From Psychrobacillus sp. INOP01 (GTDB lineage: Bacteria > Bacillota > Bacilli > Bacillales_A > Planococcaceae): a DNA stretch of 64,000 nucleotides. A program made the position numbers and the translations under genes. This document shows, piece after piece, positions 43,610 to 51,845 of the stretch (position 1 is its first letter; the number at the start of each line of letters is the position of its first letter). Below the pieces are notes generated by a model. The model searched no databases, was not told the DNA's origin, and saw only the letters and a program-made list of their open reading frames with translations. The DNA lies in NCBI RefSeq assembly GCF_018140925.1, contig NZ_CP073315.1, forward strand, positions 1,550,001-1,614,000, read 5' to 3'.

Positions 43610-44611
43610 ATGAAAAAATGGTTTCTAGTTATTTCACTTATCTTATTCGGCTGTACGGAGGAGACAGAAAAGTTACCCATTCAGGGTCCAATTGTAGAAA
43701 AGGTCGCAACTAATTTAAATATTCCCTGGTCTATCAATTTACATGACAATATCTTTTATATATCAGAGCGTGTTGGAACGATTGCACGTATACAAGGTAG
43801 CACTGTTGTACATGAGCCAGTTCAACTTTCGGATAATTTAGCAGCTATCTCTGAAGCAGGATTACTCGGCTTTGTGCTAAAACCTGACTTTGATGAAACT
43901 GGTGAAGCATATGCTTACTATACGTATGACATGAATGGAGAGCCCTTTAACAGAGTCGTGACTATTAAACGCGAAGATGGTCAATGGCAAGAAATCGTTA
44001 TACATTTGGACAGCATAGTGACCGGCAATATTCATCATGGTGGTCGTTTAGAAATTGGACCAGATGGATTATTGTATGTAACTGTCGGCGATGCGGGAAT
44101 TCCTAGTAATGCACAGGACCCATCTTCACTGAATGGAAAGATCCTTCGAATGAAAGATGATGGCTCTTTTGAAATATTCTCCATGGGACACCGCAATCCA
44201 CAGGGACTTGCTTGGGATGAGGATGGAACGCTATTCGAAGCCGAACATGGTCAATCGGCAAATGATGAAATCAATTTGGTCGAACAAGGCAAAAACTATG
44301 GCTATCCAATAATCGAAGGAGATGAAACAGAAGAAGGACTGGAATCTCCTATAATCACATCTGGCAGCGATGAAACATGGGCACCATCAGGCATTACCTT
44401 TCATGAAGGCAAATTGTACGTAGCCACCCTTCGTGGTGAATCAGTTAAAGTTATGAATATAGAAACAGGCGAGATAGAGCAATCGATTACAGGATTCGGT
44501 CGGGTACGCGACGTATTTTCTGATGGGAAATCACTTTATTTCGTCACTAATAATACTGATGGTCGTGGAACTCCTAGTGAGGATGATGACGTTCTGTATA
44601 GACTTGAATAA
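43610..44611 (+). CDS. PQQ-dependent soluble glucose dehydrogenase-like lipoprotein
   Basis: Six-bladed beta-propeller protein of the Gdh-B/sorbosone dehydrogenase (YliI) family, 333 residues. The lipobox LFGC sets Cys15 as the lipid anchor. Motifs include NLNIPWSI, HHGGRLEIGPDGLLYVTVGD, GHRNPQGLAWDEDG and EHGQSANDEINLVEQGKNYG, all typical of the propeller and its active site. The family oxidises aldose sugars with PQQ; no PQQ synthesis genes are in the window. AGGGAGGG precedes the ATG. Monocistronic. Confidence 0.9.
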   Translation: MKKWFLVISLILFGCTEETEKLPIQGPIVEKVATNLNIPWSINLHDNIFYISERVGTIARIQGSTVVHEPVQLSDNLAAISEAGLLGFVLKPDFDETGEAYAYYTYDMNGEPFNRVVTIKREDGQWQEIVIHLDSIVTGNIHHGGRLEIGPDGLLYVTVGDAGIPSNAQDPSSLNGKILRMKDDGSFEIFSMGHRNPQGLAWDEDGTLFEAEHGQSANDEINLVEQGKNYGYPIIEGDETEEGLESPIITSGSDETWAPSGITFHEGKLYVATLRGESVKVMNIETGEIEQSITGFGRVRDVFSDGKSLYFVTNNTDGRGTPSEDDDVLYRLE

Positions 44612-44640
44612 GATTCGAGATTGAACGGTTATATTCGGGA

Positions 44641-44711
44641 CTGATCGATGATCGAACGTCATCGATCGATTATCCCGCGAGATTGATCGATTATCCTCCT
44701 TTTCAGGAGGA
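44641..44711. repeat. cluster of GATCGAT repeats and a stem between convergent genes
   Basis: GATCGAT occurs at least three times, with a TGATCGATTATCC-type direct repeat. A stem ATCCTCC/GGAGGAT at 44693-44712 touches the stop of the GNAT gene. It lies between convergent genes and may act as a terminator, though the T-tracts are weak. Confidence 0.5.
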
Positions 44712-45692
44712 TTAAATGGTTCTTTTATATTTTAATGAAACTGCATTATCTTCCGTTTCGCTTTCATACGCCTGTTGTTCATATTGAAAGGTGAATTCTC
44801 TTGCTTCATAAAAGGGTATACCCATTTGATTTCCCTTTGTGACCGATACCCATTGTTCATGTGCTCCGTATTCAGCACGTTGAACATCTGTTAAGTAATT
44901 TAGTAATTTCGTACCGATACCTTGACCTCGTTTTGCTGGATTCAAATAAAGAACATAAACCTCGGCTACTCCTTCTTCATCTACTCCTCCACCGATCGCA
45001 CCAACAATTTCATTATTCAACAGTGCTACAAAATAACCATTCCAATTTTGATTTGTATCTTTAATCTCATTCGAAACTCTATCCACAGTATAAAATTTTT
45101 CTATAACTCTATCTATGTAATCATTCGAATATAAATCTCTGTACGTATTCCATTGAGCAGCTACACAAACGTCCACAATTCCCTGTTCATCACCAGGCTC
45201 TGCCTTGCGTACCTCAATTGTATCTAATGAAAGAGACATTGCATTTTGTATACCAGATCTTCCATTAAACCGTCTACCTTCATCGATAAAACCAGATTTT
45301 GCATAAACAGCTTGTGCAGCATTGTTCGCTTCATTCACCCCAAGTACTATTCTTTTAATATCTGGAAAATGCTTGGCTACAAAGGTATGCAGTAGCTTCA
45401 TAGACTTTTGCGCAATTCCCCTACCCTGGTATTCTGTATGGATAGAATATCCTCTAAGTAAAATACTCTCCGCAATATCTGTATAATGGAATTTATCCTC
45501 TCCAGTGTCTAGCACGAAAAAACCAGCAACTTGATCGTCTTCCGTTATAATAATGGGAGTATACGATGCATTTATTTGAGCTCGTTCTAGTAATTCTAAT
45601 GGATGTCCAGTAAATGAAAGATGCACCTCAGATAACGGATAATTCTCTAACGATTTTCTATAACCATCATTATAAATAGTAAGCTTAATCAT
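44712..45692 (-). CDS. tandem GNAT N-acetyltransferase
   Basis: Two GNAT domains in one chain of about 326 residues. The first (residues 1-150) has the acetyl-CoA loop EYQGRGIAQKS. The second (about 150-320) has KRGQGIGTKLL. Both therefore seem able to bind acetyl-CoA. A GTG three codons upstream opens the same frame, but ATG 45692 has GGGGTG 6 nt before it. Substrates are unknown; tandem GNATs often acetylate small amines or antibiotics. It is divergent from the FAD monooxygenase gene, with about 50 bp between the starts. Confidence 0.9.
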   Translation of the reverse strand: MIKLTIYNDGYRKSLENYPLSEVHLSFTGHPLELLERAQINASYTPIIITEDDQVAGFFVLDTGEDKFHYTDIAESILLRGYSIHTEYQGRGIAQKSMKLLHTFVAKHFPDIKRIVLGVNEANNAAQAVYAKSGFIDEGRRFNGRSGIQNAMSLSLDTIEVRKAEPGDEQGIVDVCVAAQWNTYRDLYSNDYIDRVIEKFYTVDRVSNEIKDTNQNWNGYFVALLNNEIVGAIGGGVDEEGVAEVYVLYLNPAKRGQGIGTKLLNYLTDVQRAEYGAHEQWVSVTKGNQMGIPFYEAREFTFQYEQQAYESETEDNAVSLKYKRTI

Positions 45693-45744
45693 GAATTTCA
45701 CCCCTTTCTAATTAGAATATCACAAGAGGCGGAGGTATTACCAA

Positions 45745-46887
45745 ATGAAAATAGCGATAATAGGTGGCGGTATCGGGGGACTCTGTGCTGCCGTAACCTT
45801 ACAAAAACAAGGATTTTCTGTTCAAGTATTTGAAGCTAATCCAACGTTTCTGCCAGTTGGCGCAGGTATTGGAATAGGATCTAATGCTTTGCAGGCACTG
45901 ATGGAAATTGGTGTAGGTGAAGATGTATTTGCAAATGGTCATGTACTTCATACGCAGGTCTTTCAAGATGAGTTTGGGAAAACTTTAAATACGATTGATT
46001 TTACTGTTCTAAAAAAGCTATATGGACAAGAGAATATTACTATCCACCGCGCAGATTTGCATAGAACTTTGCTGGAAGCACTCGAACCAAATACACTGCA
46101 TTTCAATAAAAAATGCATATCTGTCGACCAAAGTGATACTCAAGTAACCGTCCACTTTGAAGACGGTACTACAGTGACCGCCGACTTACTCATAGCGGCC
46201 GACGGTATCCATTCATCTATACGGCAACAACTTGTTCCTGACTCTCTCCCTAAATACGCAGGTTATACATGTTGGAGAGGCATCACGGAAAACAGAGGAA
46301 GGGTCGATGAATACACATCCACCGAATTATGGTCCACACAAGGACGATTTGGGATGGCTCCTATGAAAAATGGATTAGTATATTGGTTTGCCTGCATTAA
46401 TACAACAGCAAGGAATCCACAATTTCAGCATCTCACTTCTCAGGAAATCGGTGACTTATTTCATCACTTTCCAGAGGTTGTGCACAACATAATTACTACT
46501 ACACCTTTTGAAAACATTCTTCATCACGATATTTCTGATATTAAACCGTTACGTCAGTTTGCCTTTGGACGTGTGGTTCTTCTTGGAGATGCTGCTCATG
46601 CCACTACACCCAATATGGGTCAAGGTGCTGGACAAGCAATTGAAGATGCCATTGTTCTAGGAAATGGCTTCAAACAGTTTGAACATGTGGATAAGGTGTT
46701 AGCATTTTATGAGCAGAAGCGAGTTGCACGGACTGCAAAAGTAATTCGTCTTTCTCGTCAAATAGGTGCAACCGCTCAAATTCAATTCCGGCCACTCGCC
46801 GGAGTTCGCGACTTTTTATTCTCTTTTATCCCATCAAAGGTTTTAATGGGACGTTTGAAATTCCTATTTGATGTGAAACTAAAATAA
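45745..46887 (+). CDS. FAD-dependent monooxygenase (salicylate hydroxylase-like)
   Basis: Class A flavoprotein hydroxylase of 380 residues using NAD(P)H and O2. It has the dinucleotide-binding GGGIGGLCAAV at the N-terminus, the DG-type motif LLIAADGIHSSIR near residue 150, and GDAAHATTPNMGQGAGQAIE near residue 285. The sequence resembles salicylate or 3-hydroxybenzoate hydroxylases, but also less specific relatives such as zeaxanthin epoxidase-like enzymes, so the substrate is open. GAGGCGGAGG lies upstream of the ATG. A terminator follows directly. Confidence 0.9.
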   Translation: MKIAIIGGGIGGLCAAVTLQKQGFSVQVFEANPTFLPVGAGIGIGSNALQALMEIGVGEDVFANGHVLHTQVFQDEFGKTLNTIDFTVLKKLYGQENITIHRADLHRTLLEALEPNTLHFNKKCISVDQSDTQVTVHFEDGTTVTADLLIAADGIHSSIRQQLVPDSLPKYAGYTCWRGITENRGRVDEYTSTELWSTQGRFGMAPMKNGLVYWFACINTTARNPQFQHLTSQEIGDLFHHFPEVVHNIITTTPFENILHHDISDIKPLRQFAFGRVVLLGDAAHATTPNMGQGAGQAIEDAIVLGNGFKQFEHVDKVLAFYEQKRVARTAKVIRLSRQIGATAQIQFRPLAGVRDFLFSFIPSKVLMGRLKFLFDVKLK

Positions 46888-46920
46888 AGTGCCTTGCATT
46901 TAGCAGGCACTTTATTTTTG
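46888..46920. terminator. bidirectional terminator between convergent genes
   Basis: AAAGTGCCT/AGGCACTTT stem with TTATTTTT after. It separates the monooxygenase gene from the convergent YtrA-type operon. Confidence 0.92.
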
Positions 46921-46921
46921 A

Positions 46922-47614
46922 TTAATATATTTGCAGTCCTAATGGATCCACAATTTCTATATGTTTTGGGACTTTTAAGTGAATATATGTCTGCCCTCTT
47001 ACCATTCTAATCTCCTCAGTCTCAACCTTTTGCGGTAAGAGGTTCAAATCATTTGAAAACTGCTCGAATGTTAGCTGTTGCTCTGAAGGCTCATGAATGA
47101 CTAACTGATTTCCATTCCAGCCCACTTCATGAAGCGGAATCCTGTCTTCAATTTCTATTCCATATACATTTATATGAGACCGATATTCTTTTCCTTCTAT
47201 CGTTTGGTCAGTGGAGTCAATCCATTCTACAACCACTCTTGTAGAGTATGGATCATTCCCTATATATCCAAGAGATAATGTATTTCCACTTAATTCATGA
47301 GACCATTCATCCTTGAGAAACTTCTGACTCAATTTGTTCTCTTCCTGTTTTAGCAATGTTGCTTCAAAAGATTTATTTTCCGTTTGTAGCTGTTTTAATT
47401 CCCCTAAGGATAATCGTTCTAACATAGGTTCCTTTGGTAGAACTTCATATACAACAACGGAAGTGATTAATATACCGACATAGATTGCTATAATCATTTT
47501 ATTTAAACGTAAGTTACCTTTATATTTTATTTTCTTCATTAGATAAAGCACAATGATTATAACAATGACTACAGGTATTAATCCAATAAGTAGGATCATC
47601 CATGTATTGCTCAT
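46922..47614 (-). CDS. membrane-anchored hypothetical protein of ABC operon
   Basis: 230 residues, with two N-terminal membrane helices (about 5-25 and 40-60) and an extracytoplasmic C-terminal part containing mixed strands. The family is not recognised. It is the last gene of a GntR-ATPase-permease-unknown operon and overlaps the permease gene by four bases (ATGA). It probably serves as an accessory part of that transporter or its sensing. Confidence 0.75.
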   Translation of the reverse strand: MSNTWMILLIGLIPVVIVIIIVLYLMKKIKYKGNLRLNKMIIAIYVGILITSVVVYEVLPKEPMLERLSLGELKQLQTENKSFEATLLKQEENKLSQKFLKDEWSHELSGNTLSLGYIGNDPYSTRVVVEWIDSTDQTIEGKEYRSHINVYGIEIEDRIPLHEVGWNGNQLVIHEPSEQQLTFEQFSNDLNLLPQKVETEEIRMVRGQTYIHLKVPKHIEIVDPLGLQIY

Positions 47615-48342
47615 GATCTAACCTCCAAACGATGGGAAATTGCAATGGAAGCCGCAATGAAAATAATCGTAATGCTAATAATCTTAATAGTAAATATCAG
47701 CAATGAACCGTTCTCTACAAAAATAAATTCTAATATTTTTATCCAAGTTTTTGATACCAACAACATAATAAAGATTGCTAGGACACCAAAAAACAGCAAC
47801 TTATGTTTTTGAAACAACATACCAACTAAGTATCCTAAAGAACTGAACATCCAAAAGAGAGTTATCATAGCTAGAATAGTTAATAAAGACCGGATAGGAT
47901 CTTCAATAATTCCTGTGCTTCCTACAAACTCGGAACTACTATAGATAGTTAAAATAATACGCATTATATAACCTGATAAAAAAGTAGTTAAACCAGCAAA
48001 ACAACTAAAGATCAACAGAACAATAATATTTGCTAAGTTGCTGCTAAGACGAGTTGCCACAAACGAAAAGTCATCATATCGATACGCTTTCGTAGTAATA
48101 AGATTTCCTACTGAAATAGCTAATAATGAAACAAAGAGAAAACTCGGATCAATCGAGGAAATGTTTAAATTAATAGAAATACTATTAATAGAAGTCCCGC
48201 TACTTGATGCTCCACTTGCGAACAGTATCCCCATTAACTGCAAAATAATTAGCGAATAAATCAATCCACTATAAGCATTTATCTTAAACTTCACCTGAGA
48301 TAGTACAACACCTGCTAAGCTACTATTACTTAAAAACATCAT
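47611..48342 (-). CDS. ABC-2-like transporter permease
   Basis: About 244 residues with six predicted membrane helices; weakly conserved, as usual for YtrC/YtrD-like permeases. The frame opens at 48363, but ATG 48342 (or the adjacent 48339) has AAAGGGGG 5-8 nt upstream. It overlaps the ATPase gene by about 17 bp and the last gene by 4 bp. With the ATPase it should form the transporter of this GntR-controlled operon. Substrate unknown; YtrA-type operons respond to cell-wall antibiotics in B. subtilis. Confidence 0.8.
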   Translation of the reverse strand: MMFLSNSSLAGVVLSQVKFKINAYSGLIYSLIILQLMGILFASGASSSGTSINSISINLNISSIDPSFLFVSLLAISVGNLITTKAYRYDDFSFVATRLSSNLANIIVLLIFSCFAGLTTFLSGYIMRIILTIYSSSEFVGSTGIIEDPIRSLLTILAMITLFWMFSSLGYLVGMLFQKHKLLFFGVLAIFIMLLVSKTWIKILEFIFVENGSLLIFTIKIISITIIFIAASIAISHRLEVRS

Positions 48343-49213
48343 CGATTCCCCCTTTCGTCTCACTCGTCACATACATGCATACTTCACTAGCAGGTAACGC
48401 TTGAATGACAGCACCCTCTAGACGAGCTCTCTCCAGCTTAGAATTGTTTTTAACTACTACATAAAGCCTTTGTGCATCAACTCTTTTGGAATGAAGAATT
48501 TCTTCCCCCTCTGTCCATCTTTCTACATCAGCAATTGGGCCCTGAACAGCTACCGCATATTCCTTCACTTCATCTAGAGATTCATGCAATACAACTTTCC
48601 CATTGTGAATTAATAAAATATTCTCTAGCAAATGCTCTATTTCGGCTAAATGGTGGCTAGAGATTAAAATAGTGCGAGGATGTGCTATATAATCCTTTAG
48701 TAAAGCCCTATAAAAATCTGTTCGAACCGCTTCATCCATTCCGTTTGTTGGTTCATCAAACATCGTTAACTCACTGCGAGTTGACAACCCAAAAATCATA
48801 TTGAATGTAGCTCTTGCACCCTTGGATAACTTAGAATGCTGCTGCTTGGAATTCAACTTAAAGTATTGAAATAAACGAGCAGCAAGCTGTGCATCCCACC
48901 TTTTATAAAAAGCTGGTGCACTTTGCAATATTTCTTCTAAGGTAAGGGAGTCTGGAAAAGTCATTTGATCATCCACTAAAATACTGTTTGCAGAAACCAT
49001 TAAGTTATTATAAGGATTTTTCCCAAAGACACTTACTTCACCCGAATTATGCTTAGTTAATCCTGCCAATACTTTGAGCAAAGTAGTCTTCCCTGCTCCA
49101 TTACGTCCAATAAGGCCTGTTATCTTTTGTTCTGTCAGCTGAAACGTTATATTCACCAAAGCATTAGTCCGTCGAAAACCTTTACTTACTTTTTGACAAT
49201 CTATCACATTCAT
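48326..49213 (-). CDS. ABC transporter ATP-binding protein (YtrB-like)
   Basis: 295-residue ATPase: Walker A GRNGAGKTT, signature-like LSKGARATF and Walker B LTMFDEPTNGMD. The signature SKG instead of SGG is common in the YtrB/EcsA-like branch found next to GntR regulators. A C-terminal extension of about 80 residues may regulate activity. Its ATG overlaps the GntR stop by one base, showing tight coupling. Confidence 0.9.
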   Translation of the reverse strand: MNVIDCQKVSKGFRRTNALVNITFQLTEQKITGLIGRNGAGKTTLLKVLAGLTKHNSGEVSVFGKNPYNNLMVSANSILVDDQMTFPDSLTLEEILQSAPAFYKRWDAQLAARLFQYFKLNSKQQHSKLSKGARATFNMIFGLSTRSELTMFDEPTNGMDEAVRTDFYRALLKDYIAHPRTILISSHHLAEIEHLLENILLIHNGKVVLHESLDEVKEYAVAVQGPIADVERWTEGEEILHSKRVDAQRLYVVVKNNSKLERARLEGAVIQALPASEVCMYVTSETKGGIDDVFK

Positions 49214-49584
49214 TAGATCTCCTCCTCGCAGTTATGGATGAGTTGTATTAGTTCCTCTTTTGTTACCGATAACCTTTTTGCTTCTAAAACTATATCTGTT
49301 ACCATTTTTGTAAGTGTCTCATTTCTCCGTTTTTCCAGAATCATTATTTTGGCCTCTGGTGCTACGAACATCCCAAGTCCCCTTTTCTTATATAAAATCT
49401 CTTCCTCAACTAGTATCGTTAGTCCTTTTGCAGCTGTAGCAGGATTAATATTAAAAAGCTCCGCCAACTGATATTGAGAATATACTTTTTCATCATCCTT
49501 GAAACGCTCTGCTATAACTTCATTCTCCAACCACTCTGCAATTTGCACATATATCGGCTTAGTACTATCGGTATTTATAATCAC
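49213..49584 (-). CDS. GntR family regulator (YtrA subfamily)
   Basis: 123-residue repressor with a winged HTH (TKPIYVQIAEWLENEVIAER, then YSQYQLAELFNINPATAAKG and the wing) and only a short C-terminal dimerisation helix, as in YtrA. It is the first gene of the ABC operon and most likely represses it. A promoter with two TTTTCAAATGA repeats, possible operator parts, lies upstream. GAGGAGATTAACC before the start. Confidence 0.9.
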   Translation of the reverse strand: MIINTDSTKPIYVQIAEWLENEVIAERFKDDEKVYSQYQLAELFNINPATAAKGLTILVEEEILYKKRGLGMFVAPEAKIMILEKRRNETLTKMVTDIVLEAKRLSVTKEELIQLIHNCEEEI

Positions 49585-49635
49585 CTGAGGTTAATCTCCT
49601 CTCATTTGAAAATCAGTACATCAGTGTTGTAATGT

Positions 49636-49664
49636 AGTATATAATATCATTTGAAAATTGTCTA
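49636..49664 (-). promoter_or_regulatory. sigma-A promoter of GntR-ABC operon
   Basis: On the minus strand: TAGACA (49659-49664), 17-nt spacer, TATACT (49636-49641). TTTTCAAATGA occurs in the spacer and again at about 49603-49613, after the expected transcription start; these repeats could be the repressor site. Confidence 0.65.
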
Positions 49665-49781
49665 GCGTATTTTGGCATTATAATCCACTTCTGTTAAAAT
49701 GCATTGAGCTTACATTAACCTTTTAAAAGGAGTTTGCAATTTAATAGAGAATAAATATATAAGAAATGGGGGATATAATTT

Positions 49782-50135
49782 ATGAAATTAGGACAAGTCT
49801 CTGTAAATGTAGTTAACGTAGATCGAGCTGTTGCATTTTATAAGGATGTTGTTAAATTAGTGTTATTATTTGAAATGGACAGTCTTGCATTTTTTCAATG
49901 TGGAGAAACGAGACTTCTATTAAGCCGACCTGAAAGTGAAGAATTCAATCATCCAAGCTCCGTCTTATATTTTCAAGTAGATGATTTAAATAGTGAGGTT
50001 TCTAGAATGAAGGATGCAGGTGCCACTTTCATAGATGAACCGCATATGGTTGCAAAGGTCGGGGAAACGGAGACATGGATGGCATTCTTTAAAGATACTG
50101 AAGGAAATACACATGCCTTAATGAATGAGAGTTAA
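49782..50135 (+). CDS. VOC family (glyoxalase/bleomycin-resistance fold) protein
   Basis: 117-residue single-domain VOC protein made of two beta-alpha-beta-beta-beta modules: MKLGQVSVNVVNVDRAVAFY and SSVLYFQVDDLNSEVSRMKD. Members bind a metal and act as isomerases, dioxygenases or binding proteins; the function here is not predictable. AATGGGGGA precedes the ATG. Monocistronic, followed by a terminator at 50138. Confidence 0.87.
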   Translation: MKLGQVSVNVVNVDRAVAFYKDVVKLVLLFEMDSLAFFQCGETRLLLSRPESEEFNHPSSVLYFQVDDLNSEVSRMKDAGATFIDEPHMVAKVGETETWMAFFKDTEGNTHALMNES

Positions 50136-50137
50136 TT

Positions 50138-50180
50138 AAAACAGTTCCAGTACAATAACTGTACTGAAACTGTTTTTTTA
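50138..50180 (+). terminator. terminator after VOC gene
   Basis: AAACAGTTCCAGTAC/GTACTGAAACTGTTT stem followed by TTTTT. Confidence 0.92.
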
Positions 50181-50427
50181 CTACAGAAAGAGTTACATTC
50201 AGCGTTTTTAATAGGAAGTATAAAAAGTTTTTCCGAAAACTATAGAAACAGGTTTTGATATAGAAGGGTTCTTGCAAGTTCTTAAAAAAGGGTTTTGTAC
50301 TGGAAGAGGATGATTAATCATTAATGAATACAGAGAGTGGATTTCCCAATATTAATTTACACTGGATATTTATGTTAAATTATAAATAAGATTGTCTAAA
50401 TACAGTTTGTAGAAAGAGGAGAGAAAG

Positions 50428-50910
50428 ATGTTTTTTAAAAAACGACAATTAATTAAAACTGATATAAAGTTTATGGGGGAATTGTTATATAAAGATGTAT
50501 CATCTGAAAAATGGGACCAAGAAAACCTTACAAAAGATAAATTGAATCTTTCAATAGAAAGTGTTCGCTTGGTTGATGAGTATGCTGATAGGTTAATGCA
50601 TACAGGTTTTGGACAGCAGCTTTTAAAAGAACATCCAGATAATTTTCCTGTACGAATCGGAGTCTATCTAGGAGAAGTTATTAAAAACCATACAAACGGC
50701 CAATATAATTGGTTTGAATTTAAATCTATCCAAGAAAATACGATTCATTTAGATAATTATATGATGAGTGTAGAAAGCGAAAGTGTTCTTTACTCAAAAA
50801 AATTAGACAAAGTGATATGCCCAATTTATGAAGCTATACAATATCTTAATGGAGATTCTAAATATAACACTCTTTTAAACTATGTAGACGAAGTAATAAT
50901 AAATCAGTAA
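50428..50910 (+). CDS. hypothetical protein, 160 aa
   Basis: I do not recognise the family. It is soluble, with mixed helices, and a central segment (NFPVRIGVYLGEVIKNHTNG, QYNWFEF) looks like a conserved alpha/beta core. Proteins of this look occur in Bacillales near toxin-immunity loci and as single genes, but nothing here shows such a role. AGAGGAGAG lies 5 nt before the ATG, so translation is likely. Confidence 0.7.
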   Translation: MFFKKRQLIKTDIKFMGELLYKDVSSEKWDQENLTKDKLNLSIESVRLVDEYADRLMHTGFGQQLLKEHPDNFPVRIGVYLGEVIKNHTNGQYNWFEFKSIQENTIHLDNYMMSVESESVLYSKKLDKVICPIYEAIQYLNGDSKYNTLLNYVDEVIINQ

Positions 50911-50957
50911 AAGAGGCGAATATAAACTTTATTGAACAAACGAGGTGCTTTAGTAAT

Positions 50958-51036
50958 ATAGACCATCATTTCGATGGTCTATCTATAAGTCCAAAACATC
51001 AATAATACTTCAACTAACGCAGCACGTTAGTTGAAG
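50958..51036. repeat. two adjacent hairpins, first of a duplicated pair
   Basis: Hairpin 1: ATAGACCATC-ATTTC-GATGGTCTAT (50958-50982). Hairpin 2: CTTCAACTAACG/CGTTAGTTGAAG (51009-51036). The GACCATCATTTCGATGGTC stem recurs exactly at 51581-51599 beyond the next gene, so the PhnB-like gene is bracketed by copies. Confidence 0.75.
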
Positions 51037-51101
51037 AATGGTTATTTTTATAAGAATTGTATTATACTTTAGAGATAGTTATGAAAAGGAGTGGATTTAT
51101 A

Positions 51102-51500
51102 ATGGAGAAGGTAGCAACATTCTTAATGTTTCAAGAAGACAATGCAGAAGAAGCGATGAATTATTACACAACCCTCATTGAGGATTCTCAAATTACAAGC
51201 ATTGTTCGATATGGACCTAATGAATCTGGAAAAGAAGGAACTGTAATGCAGGCTACTTTTACCTTAAAAGGGCAAGAATTTATGTGTATTGACAGTAATG
51301 TGAAGCATCAGTTTACTTTCACTCCTTCATTCTCAATCTTTGTGACTTGTGATACTGAAGAGGAACTTGACAATCTTTATCATAAACTCAACGAAGGTGG
51401 TCAAGCACTCATGCCTGTAGGTGATTATGGTTTCAGTAAAAAGTTCGGTTGGCTAAATGACCGCTTCGGAGTTTCGTGGCAACTAAATCTTCCTAAATAA
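51102..51500 (+). CDS. PhnB-like VOC superfamily protein
   Basis: 132-residue protein of the '3-dmu-9_3-mt'/PhnB VOC branch: MEKVATFLMFQEDNAEEAMN at the start, a central FMCIDSNVKHQFTFTPSFSI, and the closing DYGFSKKFGWLNDRFGVSWQ. Exact biochemical role unknown for this branch. The frame extends to 51057, but ATG 51102 has AAGGAGTGG upstream and begins at the conserved region. It is bracketed by two copies of a hairpin repeat. Confidence 0.88.
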   Translation: MEKVATFLMFQEDNAEEAMNYYTTLIEDSQITSIVRYGPNESGKEGTVMQATFTLKGQEFMCIDSNVKHQFTFTPSFSIFVTCDTEEELDNLYHKLNEGGQALMPVGDYGFSKKFGWLNDRFGVSWQLNLPK

Positions 51501-51553
51501 TATGAAGAACTTTAGCATTGTCCTCCTGATACCAAAATAAAAATATGATTTCT

Positions 51554-51684
51554 TCAACTAAGTGTGCTTTAGTTAAACAAGACCATCATTTCGATGGTCT
51601 ATTTTTTTTACCCAGAACATCAAGTAGATTTCGGCGATCATTTGTGAAATGTGTAAACTTAAACTAAAGCAACAGGTTAGTTGA
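51554..51684. repeat. second copy of hairpin repeat, terminator-like
   Basis: GACCATCATTTCGATGGTC at 51581-51599 is followed by TATTTTTTTTA and acts as the PhnB-like gene's terminator. TTCAACTAA and TTAGTTGAAT half-arms surround it, echoing 50958-51036. Confidence 0.75.
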
Positions 51685-51845
51685 ATAGGGATACCGTTAT
51701 TAAATCCTCCTTCCCCTAATTTTAAAAAATGTTTCTTTGGGCTTTTTCAAAAGTGAAGCTTGGTTGGGAGAATGAAATAATCGACACCACCTAATACATA
51801 AAACAAGTAGCTGAAGATGCAATTTCAGCTACCATAGACTTGCTA

